Source: a virus. Taken from it: 39,250 nt of DNA. The translations under genes and the position numbers were made by a program. Below the pieces are notes generated by a model that did not search any database, was not told the DNA's origin, and saw only the letters and a program-made list of their open reading frames with translations. This document shows, in pieces, positions 1-6,719 of this stretch. How positions within the stretch are numbered: the stretch's first letter is position 1; each line of letters starts with the position of its first letter. Location: positions 1 to 39,250 of the IMG/VR virus record IMGVR_UViG_3300048834_000083. One strand, written 5' to 3'.

Positions 1-737
1 GCGTTCTGCCTTGAGATCAGAGCCACGAGCAAGTTCCCTGCGGTGTGAGCCTGCGCTGGCGTCTGGATGCTTCCTACCGCTCCCACCGATCCGTTGTCTA
101 CTCTCGACACCTGATGGATGCCCGCATACGCCCACGAAGCGAACACTCCCACGTTCTCCGTGGTCGTTCCGAAGTCGATGGTGATAGTCCTTCCGCTCTC
201 TGAAGCAGAGAACTCGTCATGCGCTCCTGTGTACCCCATGAAGCTCTCCGAGATCGCATCGTAGTCCTCGGTGAGACCGGTCCATGTCGCGGTCGTTGAA
301 GCCGCCACTCCTCCCACGCCGATCGCAAAGCCACCCGCTAGGATGTCGAGGTTCACTGTAGGATCTGCGACCACGCTGTCATCCACGTCATACGGCGTCG
401 CACTGAGAAGATCGTCTGCCCTATAGAGACCGATCGAACAGCGCACCATCGTATCTGCAAAAGTCACCACCACATCTCCCGTGGTTCCTGAAGGCACCAG
501 TGCGATCGCCAGTCCAGCCACCTGCGTATTCGATGCCGTGTTCGCCCTCTGGCGCACAATGGTCGCTGCCACTCCTCCGACCGTCACTCCGGTGATGGTA
601 GTGGTTGCTCCTGCCTTGCGCGATATAACCGCCACAATGATGTGCCGGTCGCTTGCTGCACTTCCGAGGTTCTGCGATGCAAAGGTATAGCTCGAAAGGT
701 CGGCGGTATCTGTTGCTGATTGAAGGAAGCTGATCAT
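1..737 (-). CDS. Fibre/appendage protein, N-terminal part (runs off left edge)
   Basis: The reading frame opens at ATG 737 and stays open for 245 codons to the window edge. The ATG overlaps the stop of the upstream gene in an ATGA. The protein is rich in Ser, Thr, Gly, Ala and Val and looks all-beta. A first beta-sandwich-like domain covers about residues 1-200. A second begins near residue 210 and is cut shortly after the stretch TAGNLLVALISRQNA. In domains of this kind that stretch is normally followed by a segment like VTDTxGNTW, and exactly such a segment opens the gene at the right edge of the window. I infer the two are halves of one virion fibre or adhesin of about 820 residues. No catalytic motif is visible. 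The coding assignment is secure, the role is inferred. Confidence 0.8.
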   Translation of the reverse strand, partial: MISFLQSATDTADLSSYTFASQNLGSAASDRHIIVAVISRKAGATTTITGVTVGGVAATIVRQRANTASNTQVAGLAIALVPSGTTGDVVVTFADTMVRCSIGLYRADDLLSATPYDVDDSVVADPTVNLDILAGGFAIGVGGVAASTTATWTGLTEDYDAISESFMGYTGAHDEFSASESGRTITIDFGTTTENVGVFASWAYAGIHQVSRVDNGSVGAVGSIQTPAQAHTAGNLLVALISRQN

Positions 738-2431
738 GGCATTTGTTGATAAATACGGACCGTGATGTACCCGTCCCCGTCGTAGTAGTCCACCATCGAG
801 GAGTTCACGATGCCCGTGAGCGTGAAGTCGGTATCAGCTCCGGCCGCCGTCTCGGTATCGAGAGACTCCCATGCTGTCGTGCCGTAGTTGTAGATCTCGA
901 GCGTCACCGTCTCTACTGAAGGAGCCACAGTGCTCTGCCCGTTCCAGGTCACGGTGATCTTCTTCGTCACATCGGTGTGCTGCACCTTGTACTGATGGAT
1001 CGCATACTGCCCCGATACGCCATCCAGTCCGATCCTCACTCCATCGTCGAGCGCCACATCGTCACGCTCTCCCGATGTGTAGATGGTCGAGAGGTTCGCA
1101 TCATCTGTCGGAAGCGCCGCATAGTTCCCGCGAGAAAAGATCCTCGTCATGTCGGCGATCTCATACTGCGTTCCCTTCGTGATGGCGTTCTCATCCACTA
1201 CCGCATACTCGGCGCCCTTCGTGAGCGGGTTCTCCGTCCAGAGCATCTGTATTGCGATGCCCCAGGTCGGTGAGTTCACCGCTGGCGTACCAGTCAGTGA
1301 CGACTGCAGAGAGAGCTCATCGCCGTCAGAGATCTCGTCAGTGTGTCCCGTATCCAGCCCGCTCGTAGCCGCCTCCGAGATCGTCACCGTGAGGTTCCCC
1401 GCTGCGCTGTTCTTCCGTACCGTGAACGTGCGAGAGTCTCCGGTTCCAGGCGCAGATGTGAGGAGCACATAGAGCGCCTTCAGTATGTACCGCTCCGCCA
1501 CTCCCGCTTCAGCGGTTCGATCTGCCTCCACCGTATCCCCCGACATGTTCGAGGAGTTGGTCATGGCAAGGTACTGCGTGGCACTCGTCGATAGCGAAGC
1601 ACTCGACCCGCAGAGGAACGTCTCCCCGTCATTGTCCGGCTCGAACTCGATGCCCCATGATCCGAAGATCGCCGACCCGCCTGCTGTTCCGGTCGTGACG
1701 CACCCGATGGTGAGATAGTCCCCTGGCTGCACGTCGATCGAAAGCCCTCCGATCTCCAGGTCTGAAGATGTGAGCTCGATCGCACTCGACGCTTCCTGCA
1801 CGCCGTTCTTGTAGATGTAGTACGTCATCACACGAGTGCCTCCCTGTGATCCCGTCATCTCGATGCGCCACCGCCTGATGGTTCCGTGGATCGGTATGAG
1901 CGATGCTCGCTGTGCCGTGAGCGATGTACTCCATGAGTATCCTCCCCACGCTGGCTGATATTCGGTCGTGATGACGTCTCCCGTACCGTTCCCCGTCCCT
2001 CCGATGATCACGCACCGCTTCGTCGCTGTAGGCTCGAACAGGAAGCTCCAGGATGCAAGACTGAACGCCACCGGCGTCCCCGTCACCACGCACCTGATCT
2101 GTATCTCGTCTCCTGCAGCGATCGACATCGTGCTCGTGTTCACCGCCTCAAGCACCCCGTTGCTGATCGTGACGGCAAGCGTGCCTGTCGTCGATCCGTT
2201 CTTCAGAAGCCTGAACTCATAGCTCCCCGCGGCTGTCGGGTCCACGTTCACCTTCAGCCTGAAGCCGATGATCGTCCCAGCGATCGGGAACAGCGAGTTC
2301 CTCCACGAAGAAGACGTCGCCCATGTATTCGATGAGTTCCCTCCGAAGATCGAGGCATACGCCGTACCACTCGCCGGTGCCGCAGCTTCTAGTGATCCGA
2401 AAAAAGGTTGTCGAGTTGGTAGGTATGCCAT
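734..2431 (-). CDS. Virion appendage protein with three beta-domains and two TK-x(3)-Y repeats
   Basis: A 565-residue, Ser/Thr/Gly-rich protein. Three similar beta-domains of about 120-130 residues follow one another; the first two each end in an xWxFxFEP-type strand (WSFLFEPT, WGIEFEPD). Two copies of a TK-x(2)-x-Y-x-[VI] repeat follow, the unit that occurs about 25 times in the fibre at 37530-39250. The C-terminal 130 residues form another beta-rich domain (VTWNGQSTVAPS). There is no signal peptide, membrane segment or enzyme motif. The start lies 4 nt after the upstream stop, and its own stop overlaps the next start, so the two fibre genes are translationally coupled. It is most likely a receptor-binding or decoration protein; the exact virion location is unknown. 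Confidence 0.75.
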   Translation of the reverse strand: MAYLPTRQPFFGSLEAAAPASGTAYASIFGGNSSNTWATSSSWRNSLFPIAGTIIGFRLKVNVDPTAAGSYEFRLLKNGSTTGTLAVTISNGVLEAVNTSTMSIAAGDEIQIRCVVTGTPVAFSLASWSFLFEPTATKRCVIIGGTGNGTGDVITTEYQPAWGGYSWSTSLTAQRASLIPIHGTIRRWRIEMTGSQGGTRVMTYYIYKNGVQEASSAIELTSSDLEIGGLSIDVQPGDYLTIGCVTTGTAGGSAIFGSWGIEFEPDNDGETFLCGSSASLSTSATQYLAMTNSSNMSGDTVEADRTAEAGVAERYILKALYVLLTSAPGTGDSRTFTVRKNSAAGNLTVTISEAATSGLDTGHTDEISDGDELSLQSSLTGTPAVNSPTWGIAIQMLWTENPLTKGAEYAVVDENAITKGTQYEIADMTRIFSRGNYAALPTDDANLSTIYTSGERDDVALDDGVRIGLDGVSGQYAIHQYKVQHTDVTKKITVTWNGQSTVAPSVETVTLEIYNYGTTAWESLDTETAAGADTDFTLTGIVNSSMVDYYDGDGYITVRIYQQMP

Positions 2432-2435
2432 AGGT

Positions 2436-3017
2436 CTATGTGAGGCGGTACTGCACGAGGTCGATGTCTTCCTGGTTGCTGATGATCATGCGGTCATCCG
2501 GCAATATGAAGGTGAAGTGATGCGTGCTCCCTGCCTTGTACCCGAAGCAGATCACCCGCACGAAGTCCTTGAGATACCACGGCTTCACCATCTTGTATTT
2601 GAAGATGATCTTCATGCCGTCAGCGAGTGGCATATAGATCCGCTTCGTCTTGTCATCCGGTTTGTACACCACGAGCGCCTTCACCCTGCTCTGGTCCACT
2701 TCTCCGATCTGATGGAAGAAGCCCTCGCTGTCGAACTGATGGAACTCACTGCACTCCGGCTCCACCGGGATCTGCTTCTTCTTGCCCTGGAACACCTTCA
2801 TGTCGGCGATCGTCTGCTCATCCACATCCCCACGCTCCCGAAGCAGTCGTTCCCGCTCCTTCGTGTCTCGGTCGATCTCCTCGTCACGCAGTCGCTTCTT
2901 CTCGGCCGCTTCTGCCACCTGCGTCTCTGTAGGATGGAAGATCACGCCCCATACCCATCGTTCTAGCTTCACGATCTCCTCCTTCCCGTCCTTCTTGAAA
3001 ATATAGTCTGTTTGCAT
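2436..3017 (-). CDS. Hypothetical protein with coiled coil, head/fibre region
   Basis: I do not recognise this family. The frame extends upstream to 3185, but that extension reads through a hairpin and a direct repeat, so I place the start at ATG 3017, giving 193 residues. That ATG has the ACTATGCAAA context common in this genome. Residues about 35-80 are highly charged (AEKKRLRDEEIDRDTKERERLLRERGD is typical of a helix or coiled coil), followed by a mixed domain with several aromatic residues. It sits between capsid-region genes and the appendage proteins, so a virion or assembly role is likely. An oligomerising or chaperone function for the downstream fibres is possible but unproven. Confidence 0.7.
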   Translation of the reverse strand: MQTDYIFKKDGKEEIVKLERWVWGVIFHPTETQVAEAAEKKRLRDEEIDRDTKERERLLRERGDVDEQTIADMKVFQGKKKQIPVEPECSEFHQFDSEGFFHQIGEVDQSRVKALVVYKPDDKTKRIYMPLADGMKIIFKYKMVKPWYLKDFVRVICFGYKAGSTHHFTFILPDDRMIISNQEDIDLVQYRLT

Positions 3018-3034
3018 AGTTAGTTTTTTACGTA

Positions 3035-3060
3035 AGAACCCCCGCGAGAGCGAGGGTTCT
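3035..3060 (-). other. Intergenic RNA hairpin, 11-bp stem
   Basis: On the minus strand AGAACCC-U-CGC pairs with GCG-G-GGGUUCU around a UCUC loop, giving an 11-bp stem with one U-G pair. The downstream sequence is UACGUAAAAAAC, so there is no U-run and it is not a canonical intrinsic terminator. It lies 18 nt before the start at 3017 and may stabilise or process the mRNA. Confidence 0.6.
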
Positions 3061-3064
3061 GTTG

Positions 3065-3098
3065 GCATTGAGTTGCCTCGCTCTGCGCATTGAGTTGC
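3065..3098. repeat. 12-bp direct repeat, two copies
   Basis: GCATTGAGTTGC occurs at 3065-3076 and again at 3087-3098, two helical turns apart, in the only sizeable gap (about 100 bp) of the capsid region. It could be a protein-binding site or a recombination scar. No function is known. Confidence 0.5.
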
Positions 3099-3117
3099 GC
3101 TGATATATGTTGTGGCG

Positions 3118-3363
3118 TTACTTCTTCGCGCCACGCTCGAGTGCCTTTCCTGATGCCCTGCTGAAGCGACCATTCGTGAGAGCATCCTGGTGTTCGATCT
3201 CTGTGGGTCGGTGCCCTGTGATCGGACTGATGTGGTTCAGATAGTCTTCCTCGGTATTGAAGACATACCCTCCTCTCGCGATGTGCTTGTTCTTCAGCTC
3301 CTTCGGTTTGAAGTCGGCCTTCATGCCGATGCAGTTCTCCGGGAGCTTGTTCTTTGCCGGCAT
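3118..3363 (-). CDS. Small basic hypothetical protein, capsid region
   Basis: An 81-residue, Lys/Arg/Asn-rich soluble protein of unknown family. It starts one base after the stop of the preceding gene, so it is almost certainly translated from the same message. No membrane segment or known motif is visible. Small basic proteins in this position are often head-completion or decoration factors, but nothing in the sequence proves that here. Confidence 0.65.
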   Translation of the reverse strand: MPAKNKLPENCIGMKADFKPKELKNKHIARGGYVFNTEEDYLNHISPITGHRPTEIEHQDALTNGRFSRASGKALERGAKK

Positions 3364-3364
3364 A

Positions 3365-3865
3365 TTAGGCGGTTTCGTCGTACTGATAATTCATCGTTGT
3401 CGATGCTCCAGCCGTGTCCGCGCCGTTGGTGATGATCTGGTGCACGAGGTAGTCTGAGTACCCTGTTCCAGTCAGCTCTCCCGTGAGAGATCCACCGATA
3501 CCGAGGTTCGCGCTTCCTGGCTCTGATGTAGGCATCGCCTGGTCCACGTTGGTGATCGAAGTGTTCACCGGTGTCGCGTATGTCTTTTGAACATAGCCAG
3601 ATGTTCTCTGGTTTCCGACATGCGTCGCTGCGCCACCGAGCGCACCCGTTCGCCACACCTTGAGGTTGTCGATCTTTGAAGATCCACCCATCGCGGTCAC
3701 GTGGAACCGCTGGTACTTCGCGTATGAACGATCGCCAGCTACGATCGGGTTGTCCACCGCATCGAGTTCGGCACTGTCCACCGATCCCATGTTCGAGTTG
3801 GCGATGTCGTGGGTGACAGTCTCGCCTCCTCCATTGCTTTCGCAGATTTCTACTGTTGCTGCCAT
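3365..3865 (-). CDS. Putative virion structural protein downstream of capsid
   Basis: A 166-residue acidic protein, rich in Gly, Ala, Ser and Thr and probably mostly beta. Its core, HVTAMGGSSKIDNLKVW, resembles phage proteins I recall encoded near the major capsid gene, although I cannot name the family. The start at 3865 follows an 82-nt leader containing a hairpin and the TTATCAAC/TAAACAAC motif seen before several other genes. A minor capsid or decoration role is the best inference. Confidence 0.7.
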   Translation of the reverse strand: MAATVEICESNGGGETVTHDIANSNMGSVDSAELDAVDNPIVAGDRSYAKYQRFHVTAMGGSSKIDNLKVWRTGALGGAATHVGNQRTSGYVQKTYATPVNTSITNVDQAMPTSEPGSANLGIGGSLTGELTGTGYSDYLVHQIITNGADTAGASTTMNYQYDETA

Positions 3866-3871
3866 GTGAGT

Positions 3872-3890
3872 GTTGTTTACTTGTTGATAA
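3872..3890 (-). promoter_or_regulatory. Leader motif TTATCAAC-N3-TAAACAAC
   Basis: Minus-strand TTATCAAC AAG TAAACAAC lies immediately upstream of ATG 3865 and no Shine-Dalgarno sequence is present. Near-identical arrangements precede the starts at 24231, 24447, 30193 and 35511, with looser versions before 5831 and 25823. It may be a translation enhancer or an RNA- or DNA-binding site. Confidence 0.5.
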
Positions 3891-3913
3891 TGATAGGCCT
3901 CGAGCGGCCATTC

Positions 3914-3937
3914 CTGCTCCCCAGTGATGAGGAGCAG
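3914..3937 (-). other. Intergenic RNA hairpin, 7-bp stem
   Basis: Minus strand CTGCTCC pairs with GGAGCAG across a 10-nt loop, in the leader between two capsid-region genes. No U-run follows, so it is more likely a stability or processing element than a terminator. Confidence 0.5.
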
Positions 3938-3947
3938 AGTGGTCGCT

Positions 3948-4361
3948 TTAGGCTTCGTCCACCTTCACCGTTGCGTACAAGACGCGAACGATAAGGTCTG
4001 AGTCACCTGCTGCCGGTTCGCCCGTACCTGCTGCTGCAAGCACGATAGCGCCGTTCTCCGATGCTTCTGCAGAGTCTACTGCAGGGCGGAGCACGATGCT
4101 GTGGCGGTCAGCCGACTCGATGAGAGCTTGCGCTTCTGCATCTGAGTCAGTGGTCGCGCCACCGATCGACAACGAGTGGTCAGAGTTCGCCCATGTGTAG
4201 GCGATGCTGTTGAAGTCGAGCGTGAGAGATGCGAAGAGCATGATATGTGCATATCCAGCTCCAGGCGCCTCCACGATCTCCACATCAGTCGCTACGAGCG
4301 CCTTCACCTGTGCAGGTGTCACGCGCACTTCGCGCCACTTTAGGTTCAATTCTTGATCCAT
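3948..4361 (-). CDS. Putative head decoration or minor capsid protein
   Basis: A 137-residue protein from ATG 4361. The frame continues upstream to 4403 but that part overlaps the leader. The motif LTPAQVKAL (here VTPAQVKALVATDVEIVEAPGAG) followed by a hydrophobic beta stretch and IAYTWANSD is typical of small beta-rich proteins encoded just after HK97-type capsid genes. These are widespread in phages and usually annotated as hypothetical. The leader contains a strong hairpin and ends in GATAACGACATCATC before the ATG, without Shine-Dalgarno. A role on the capsid surface is inferred from position and composition only. Confidence 0.7.
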   Translation of the reverse strand: MDQELNLKWREVRVTPAQVKALVATDVEIVEAPGAGYAHIMLFASLTLDFNSIAYTWANSDHSLSIGGATTDSDAEAQALIESADRHSIVLRPAVDSAEASENGAIVLAAAGTGEPAAGDSDLIVRVLYATVKVDEA

Positions 4362-4397
4362 GATGATGTCGTTATCGTTTCGAGTAATAGGTTCCGA

Positions 4398-4434
4398 GGT
4401 CATCGCTGGAGACCCGAAGATCTCCAGAGTGACC
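4398..4434 (-). other. Intergenic hairpin between capsid gene and its neighbour
   Basis: On the minus strand GGTCA-CT-CTGGAGA pairs with TCTCCAG-CGA-TGACC around an 8-nt loop, giving a 12-bp two-part stem. It lies 15 nt after the major capsid stop and has no U-run, so an mRNA-stabilising or processing role is more likely than termination. Confidence 0.6.
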
Positions 4435-4448
4435 CCAGGACCGACTGG

Positions 4449-5831
4449 TTAGTCGCCAGTCACGAGGAGCCGCAACGCGCTCGGAAGCGTGACCTTGTAG
4501 CCTACGCGCTGTACAGCACGCATGGCGATCATGTCCTGCTCCGCAAGGTTGATCACGGTCTCGCCATCAGTATCAGTGATGGTTGCCTGATCAAGCATCT
4601 TGAGGCGGATGTCCGACTTCTCACCGTATGCTGCACCTCGCTTGAGGTCTCCGTACAGCATGATCGGAAGGTTCGGAGTAGTAGTTCCCTCGGCTGATGC
4701 CTTTGTAGGCGCAGCCTCGATGAGCTCTACCGGGCGACCGTTGATGGTTCCGAAGTCTCCACCGCCGAGTGGGTTGTAGAGATAGTCTCCGGTTCCGTCA
4801 TCGTTCTGGCGAAGGGTTCGCACCTTCGAGAGAACGGTTCGGTGCATGTGGTACTTCCCGTTCACCGCTGGGCTCGTCTCGTCAGCGAGCTTGAGGATGT
4901 CCTCCGGTCGGAGATCATCCACGTCCTCGTTGTCGCCGAGCTTCGTGACTGGGATAGTCGTCTCACCGTTACCGCCCTGGAAGACACCAGTCCATACGGT
5001 GCCGTCACCGTTGAAGAACTGAAGGTCCACTTCCTGGTCGATGGCTTCTCGGATGAGTTGCGCAACGAGACCAGTGAGGTCGATGCCTGTATCTTCCACC
5101 ACTTCTTCCGTCATCGGCACGATCACTGCGAGCTTTTTGAGGGCAAGAGTGACGATGCTGAACGATGGCTGAGAGGATGGCTTCTTCTCGCCTTCATCAA
5201 GCCAGAAGACCGAGAGAGTAGATCCGAGCGCAGTGATGCGTCGAGTGTTCCCCTGGTTCAGCAAGTGATAAGCGAAAAGTTCTCGAGCGCGACCGTAGCC
5301 GACACTTTCGAGTCGGATCACCTCGTTCGCAAGAGGTTCCGGGATTGTGTATCCAGCGTCCGCACCCGATCCATCGTCGGTAGTGTCGATCGCCTTCATG
5401 CCCAGTTCCTTGAGCGTCTTGGTATCCTTCGCCTTCAGCGCAAGGAGGAAGAGGCGAGTCTTCTCATCGTTCTCCTTGTTTTTCGTAGCAGATGGCTGTC
5501 CGCCGTTGTCGATCGCCTGCTTGCGCGCGATGACAATCTTCTCCTGGAGGTCATCGACAAGGGTCTTCGCGATAGCGTCGGCCTTCTTGCTGATGTGGTC
5601 ACGAGTGGACTGGTCGATGAGTCCCTTGAGCGCTTCCGCGTCAATACCCTTCGCACCCTCGTCACCATCCTCATCTTCGTCATCTGCACCTTCTGCTGGA
5701 GCGAACTCCTTGAAAGATGCGCGGATGTCTTCGTTGAGGATGTCCCAGTTCTTCTGAAGGATGTGCTTTGCTTCCTCGCTCTTGGCGACTTGCTCCGCGG
5801 TCATCTTCAGCACTTCACGTAGTTTTAACAT
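4449..5831 (-). CDS. Major capsid protein, HK97 fold, with N-terminal scaffold domain
   Basis: A 460-residue member of the HK97 major capsid family, which forms the icosahedral shell. Residues 1-155 are charged and helical, with an acidic stretch DDEDEDGDE at about 50-58; this matches the delta (scaffolding) domain that the prohead protease removes. The mature domain starts near TIPEPLANEVIRL (162-174) and contains the usual E-loop/P-domain region, a TEEVVEDT stretch, and the late motif YGDLKRGAAYGEKSDI that is characteristic of this family. The gene follows the protease directly, as in HK97. The leader holds TTATCAGG and AATAACAC boxes rather than a Shine-Dalgarno site. Cleavage near residue 155-160 is inferred. 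Confidence 0.95.
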   Translation of the reverse strand: MLKLREVLKMTAEQVAKSEEAKHILQKNWDILNEDIRASFKEFAPAEGADDEDEDGDEGAKGIDAEALKGLIDQSTRDHISKKADAIAKTLVDDLQEKIVIARKQAIDNGGQPSATKNKENDEKTRLFLLALKAKDTKTLKELGMKAIDTTDDGSGADAGYTIPEPLANEVIRLESVGYGRARELFAYHLLNQGNTRRITALGSTLSVFWLDEGEKKPSSQPSFSIVTLALKKLAVIVPMTEEVVEDTGIDLTGLVAQLIREAIDQEVDLQFFNGDGTVWTGVFQGGNGETTIPVTKLGDNEDVDDLRPEDILKLADETSPAVNGKYHMHRTVLSKVRTLRQNDDGTGDYLYNPLGGGDFGTINGRPVELIEAAPTKASAEGTTTPNLPIMLYGDLKRGAAYGEKSDIRLKMLDQATITDTDGETVINLAEQDMIAMRAVQRVGYKVTLPSALRLLVTGD

Positions 5832-5834
5832 AGC

Positions 5835-5865
5835 GTTGTAGTGTTATTCCTGAGTAACCTGATAA
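5835..5865 (-). promoter_or_regulatory. Capsid-gene leader, variant of the TTATCAAC motif
   Basis: The 34-nt gap between protease and capsid genes reads, on the minus strand, TTATCAGG, an 11-nt spacer, then AATAACACTACAACGCT before the ATG. It keeps the order TTATCA...TAACA(C)...AC...ATG of the other leaders but with a longer spacer and a small GTTA/TAAC inverted repeat. There is no Shine-Dalgarno sequence. Confidence 0.4.
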
Positions 5866-6678
5866 TTATTTTTTGCTCGCTTTGATGAGCGAACGGATCG
5901 CGCGATTGACCTCATCGACTGAGTAACCTTTGCGACCTTTGCGATCCTGGGGCTTCACAGGAGTGTGTTCGACCTTGCCCTTTTCATCCGCATCTTTTGA
6001 CTTCTCCGTCAGCTGCTCGACCGCCGACTTGATCTCGGTCGGTGACGCCTTCAGTATCGTCTCCACTGCTGCCTTCACTGTATCTTCTCCATCTTCCACC
6101 ACCTCGTCTTCCTTCTTCTCCGGTTCGACTGGTGCCGGTTCCTCCTCCGTCTTCTTGCCGAGGATCTTCGCAGTCATCTGATCTGCTCGTTCCTTTCGCT
6201 GTTCAAGCGGTGCGACATCGATGCCCTTGCTCTTTGCGAGCGCCATCGCGTTCGCTGGCACATTCACGCATGAGATCTCGTAGAGCTCATTCTCGAGAAG
6301 GATGAACTGCTCGGTCGCCTCATCGTACTGCCACTTCGTATTCATAAAGCCGACGCTGAACGCTCGAAGGTATCCTCCGGCGTACAGGTTGTAGATCGTC
6401 TTCGCGAAGTCATACTCCTCCGCTGCGAACTGGATCGTCCCTTCGAGTGCCCCATCCACGAAGCCGAGATCGATCGCTTTTCCGATCGCTGGCTGATATT
6501 GATCATGGCCCCATAGGATCACCGGGTTCTGCAGGAAGTTGTCGAGCTTCCATCCCTTCTGGTCGATGATCTCCCCATGCCTGTCCTCGTCAGCAGTTGA
6601 AAAGACTCCGCGGAGTTGGTACTTCGCCGGATCGACGGCTTTCACTGTGAAGTTGAGTGACGATAGTTTCTTTTCCAT
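5866..6678 (-). CDS. HK97-type prohead maturation protease
   Basis: A 270-residue prohead serine protease (peptidase U35/S78 type) that cleaves scaffold from capsid subunits inside the prohead. The likely catalytic residues are His58 in LWGHD and Ser108 in RAFSVGF, with an acidic partner near Glu134 in ENELYEIS. The protease domain covers about 1-160. Residues 165-270 are Glu/Lys-rich, low-complexity and helical, and may act as an extra internal scaffold removed at maturation. The gene sits between portal and capsid. A TGCTACAAT box lies 9 nt upstream of the ATG, suggesting its own promoter and a near-leaderless message. Confidence 0.93.
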   Translation of the reverse strand: MEKKLSSLNFTVKAVDPAKYQLRGVFSTADEDRHGEIIDQKGWKLDNFLQNPVILWGHDQYQPAIGKAIDLGFVDGALEGTIQFAAEEYDFAKTIYNLYAGGYLRAFSVGFMNTKWQYDEATEQFILLENELYEISCVNVPANAMALAKSKGIDVAPLEQRKERADQMTAKILGKKTEEEPAPVEPEKKEDEVVEDGEDTVKAAVETILKASPTEIKSAVEQLTEKSKDADEKGKVEHTPVKPQDRKGRKGYSVDEVNRAIRSLIKASKK

Positions 6679-6687
6679 GTTGTGGTT

Positions 6688-6696
6688 ATTGTAGCA
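6688..6696 (-). promoter_or_regulatory. Extended -10-like box TGCTACAAT
   Basis: TGCTACAAT ends 9 nt before ATG 6678 in the 41-nt gap after the portal gene. A weak TTTACA lies 15 nt upstream of the TACAAT hexamer. If used, the transcript would start 1-3 nt before the ATG. Confidence 0.5.
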
Positions 6697-6719
6697 TAGG
6701 GATTAGTTTGTAAAGAGTG

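Noticed and set aside
3018-3185. N-terminal extension of the 2436-3017 gene
   Set aside because: It would read through a strong hairpin and a direct repeat and overlap the next gene; ATG 3017 fits the common start context.
4842-5822. Long plus-strand open frame (326 codons) opposite the major capsid gene
   Set aside because: It is exactly antiparallel to a clear HK97 capsid gene, and its composition (Val/Leu/Arg/Asp-rich, no motif) is that of a codon shadow.
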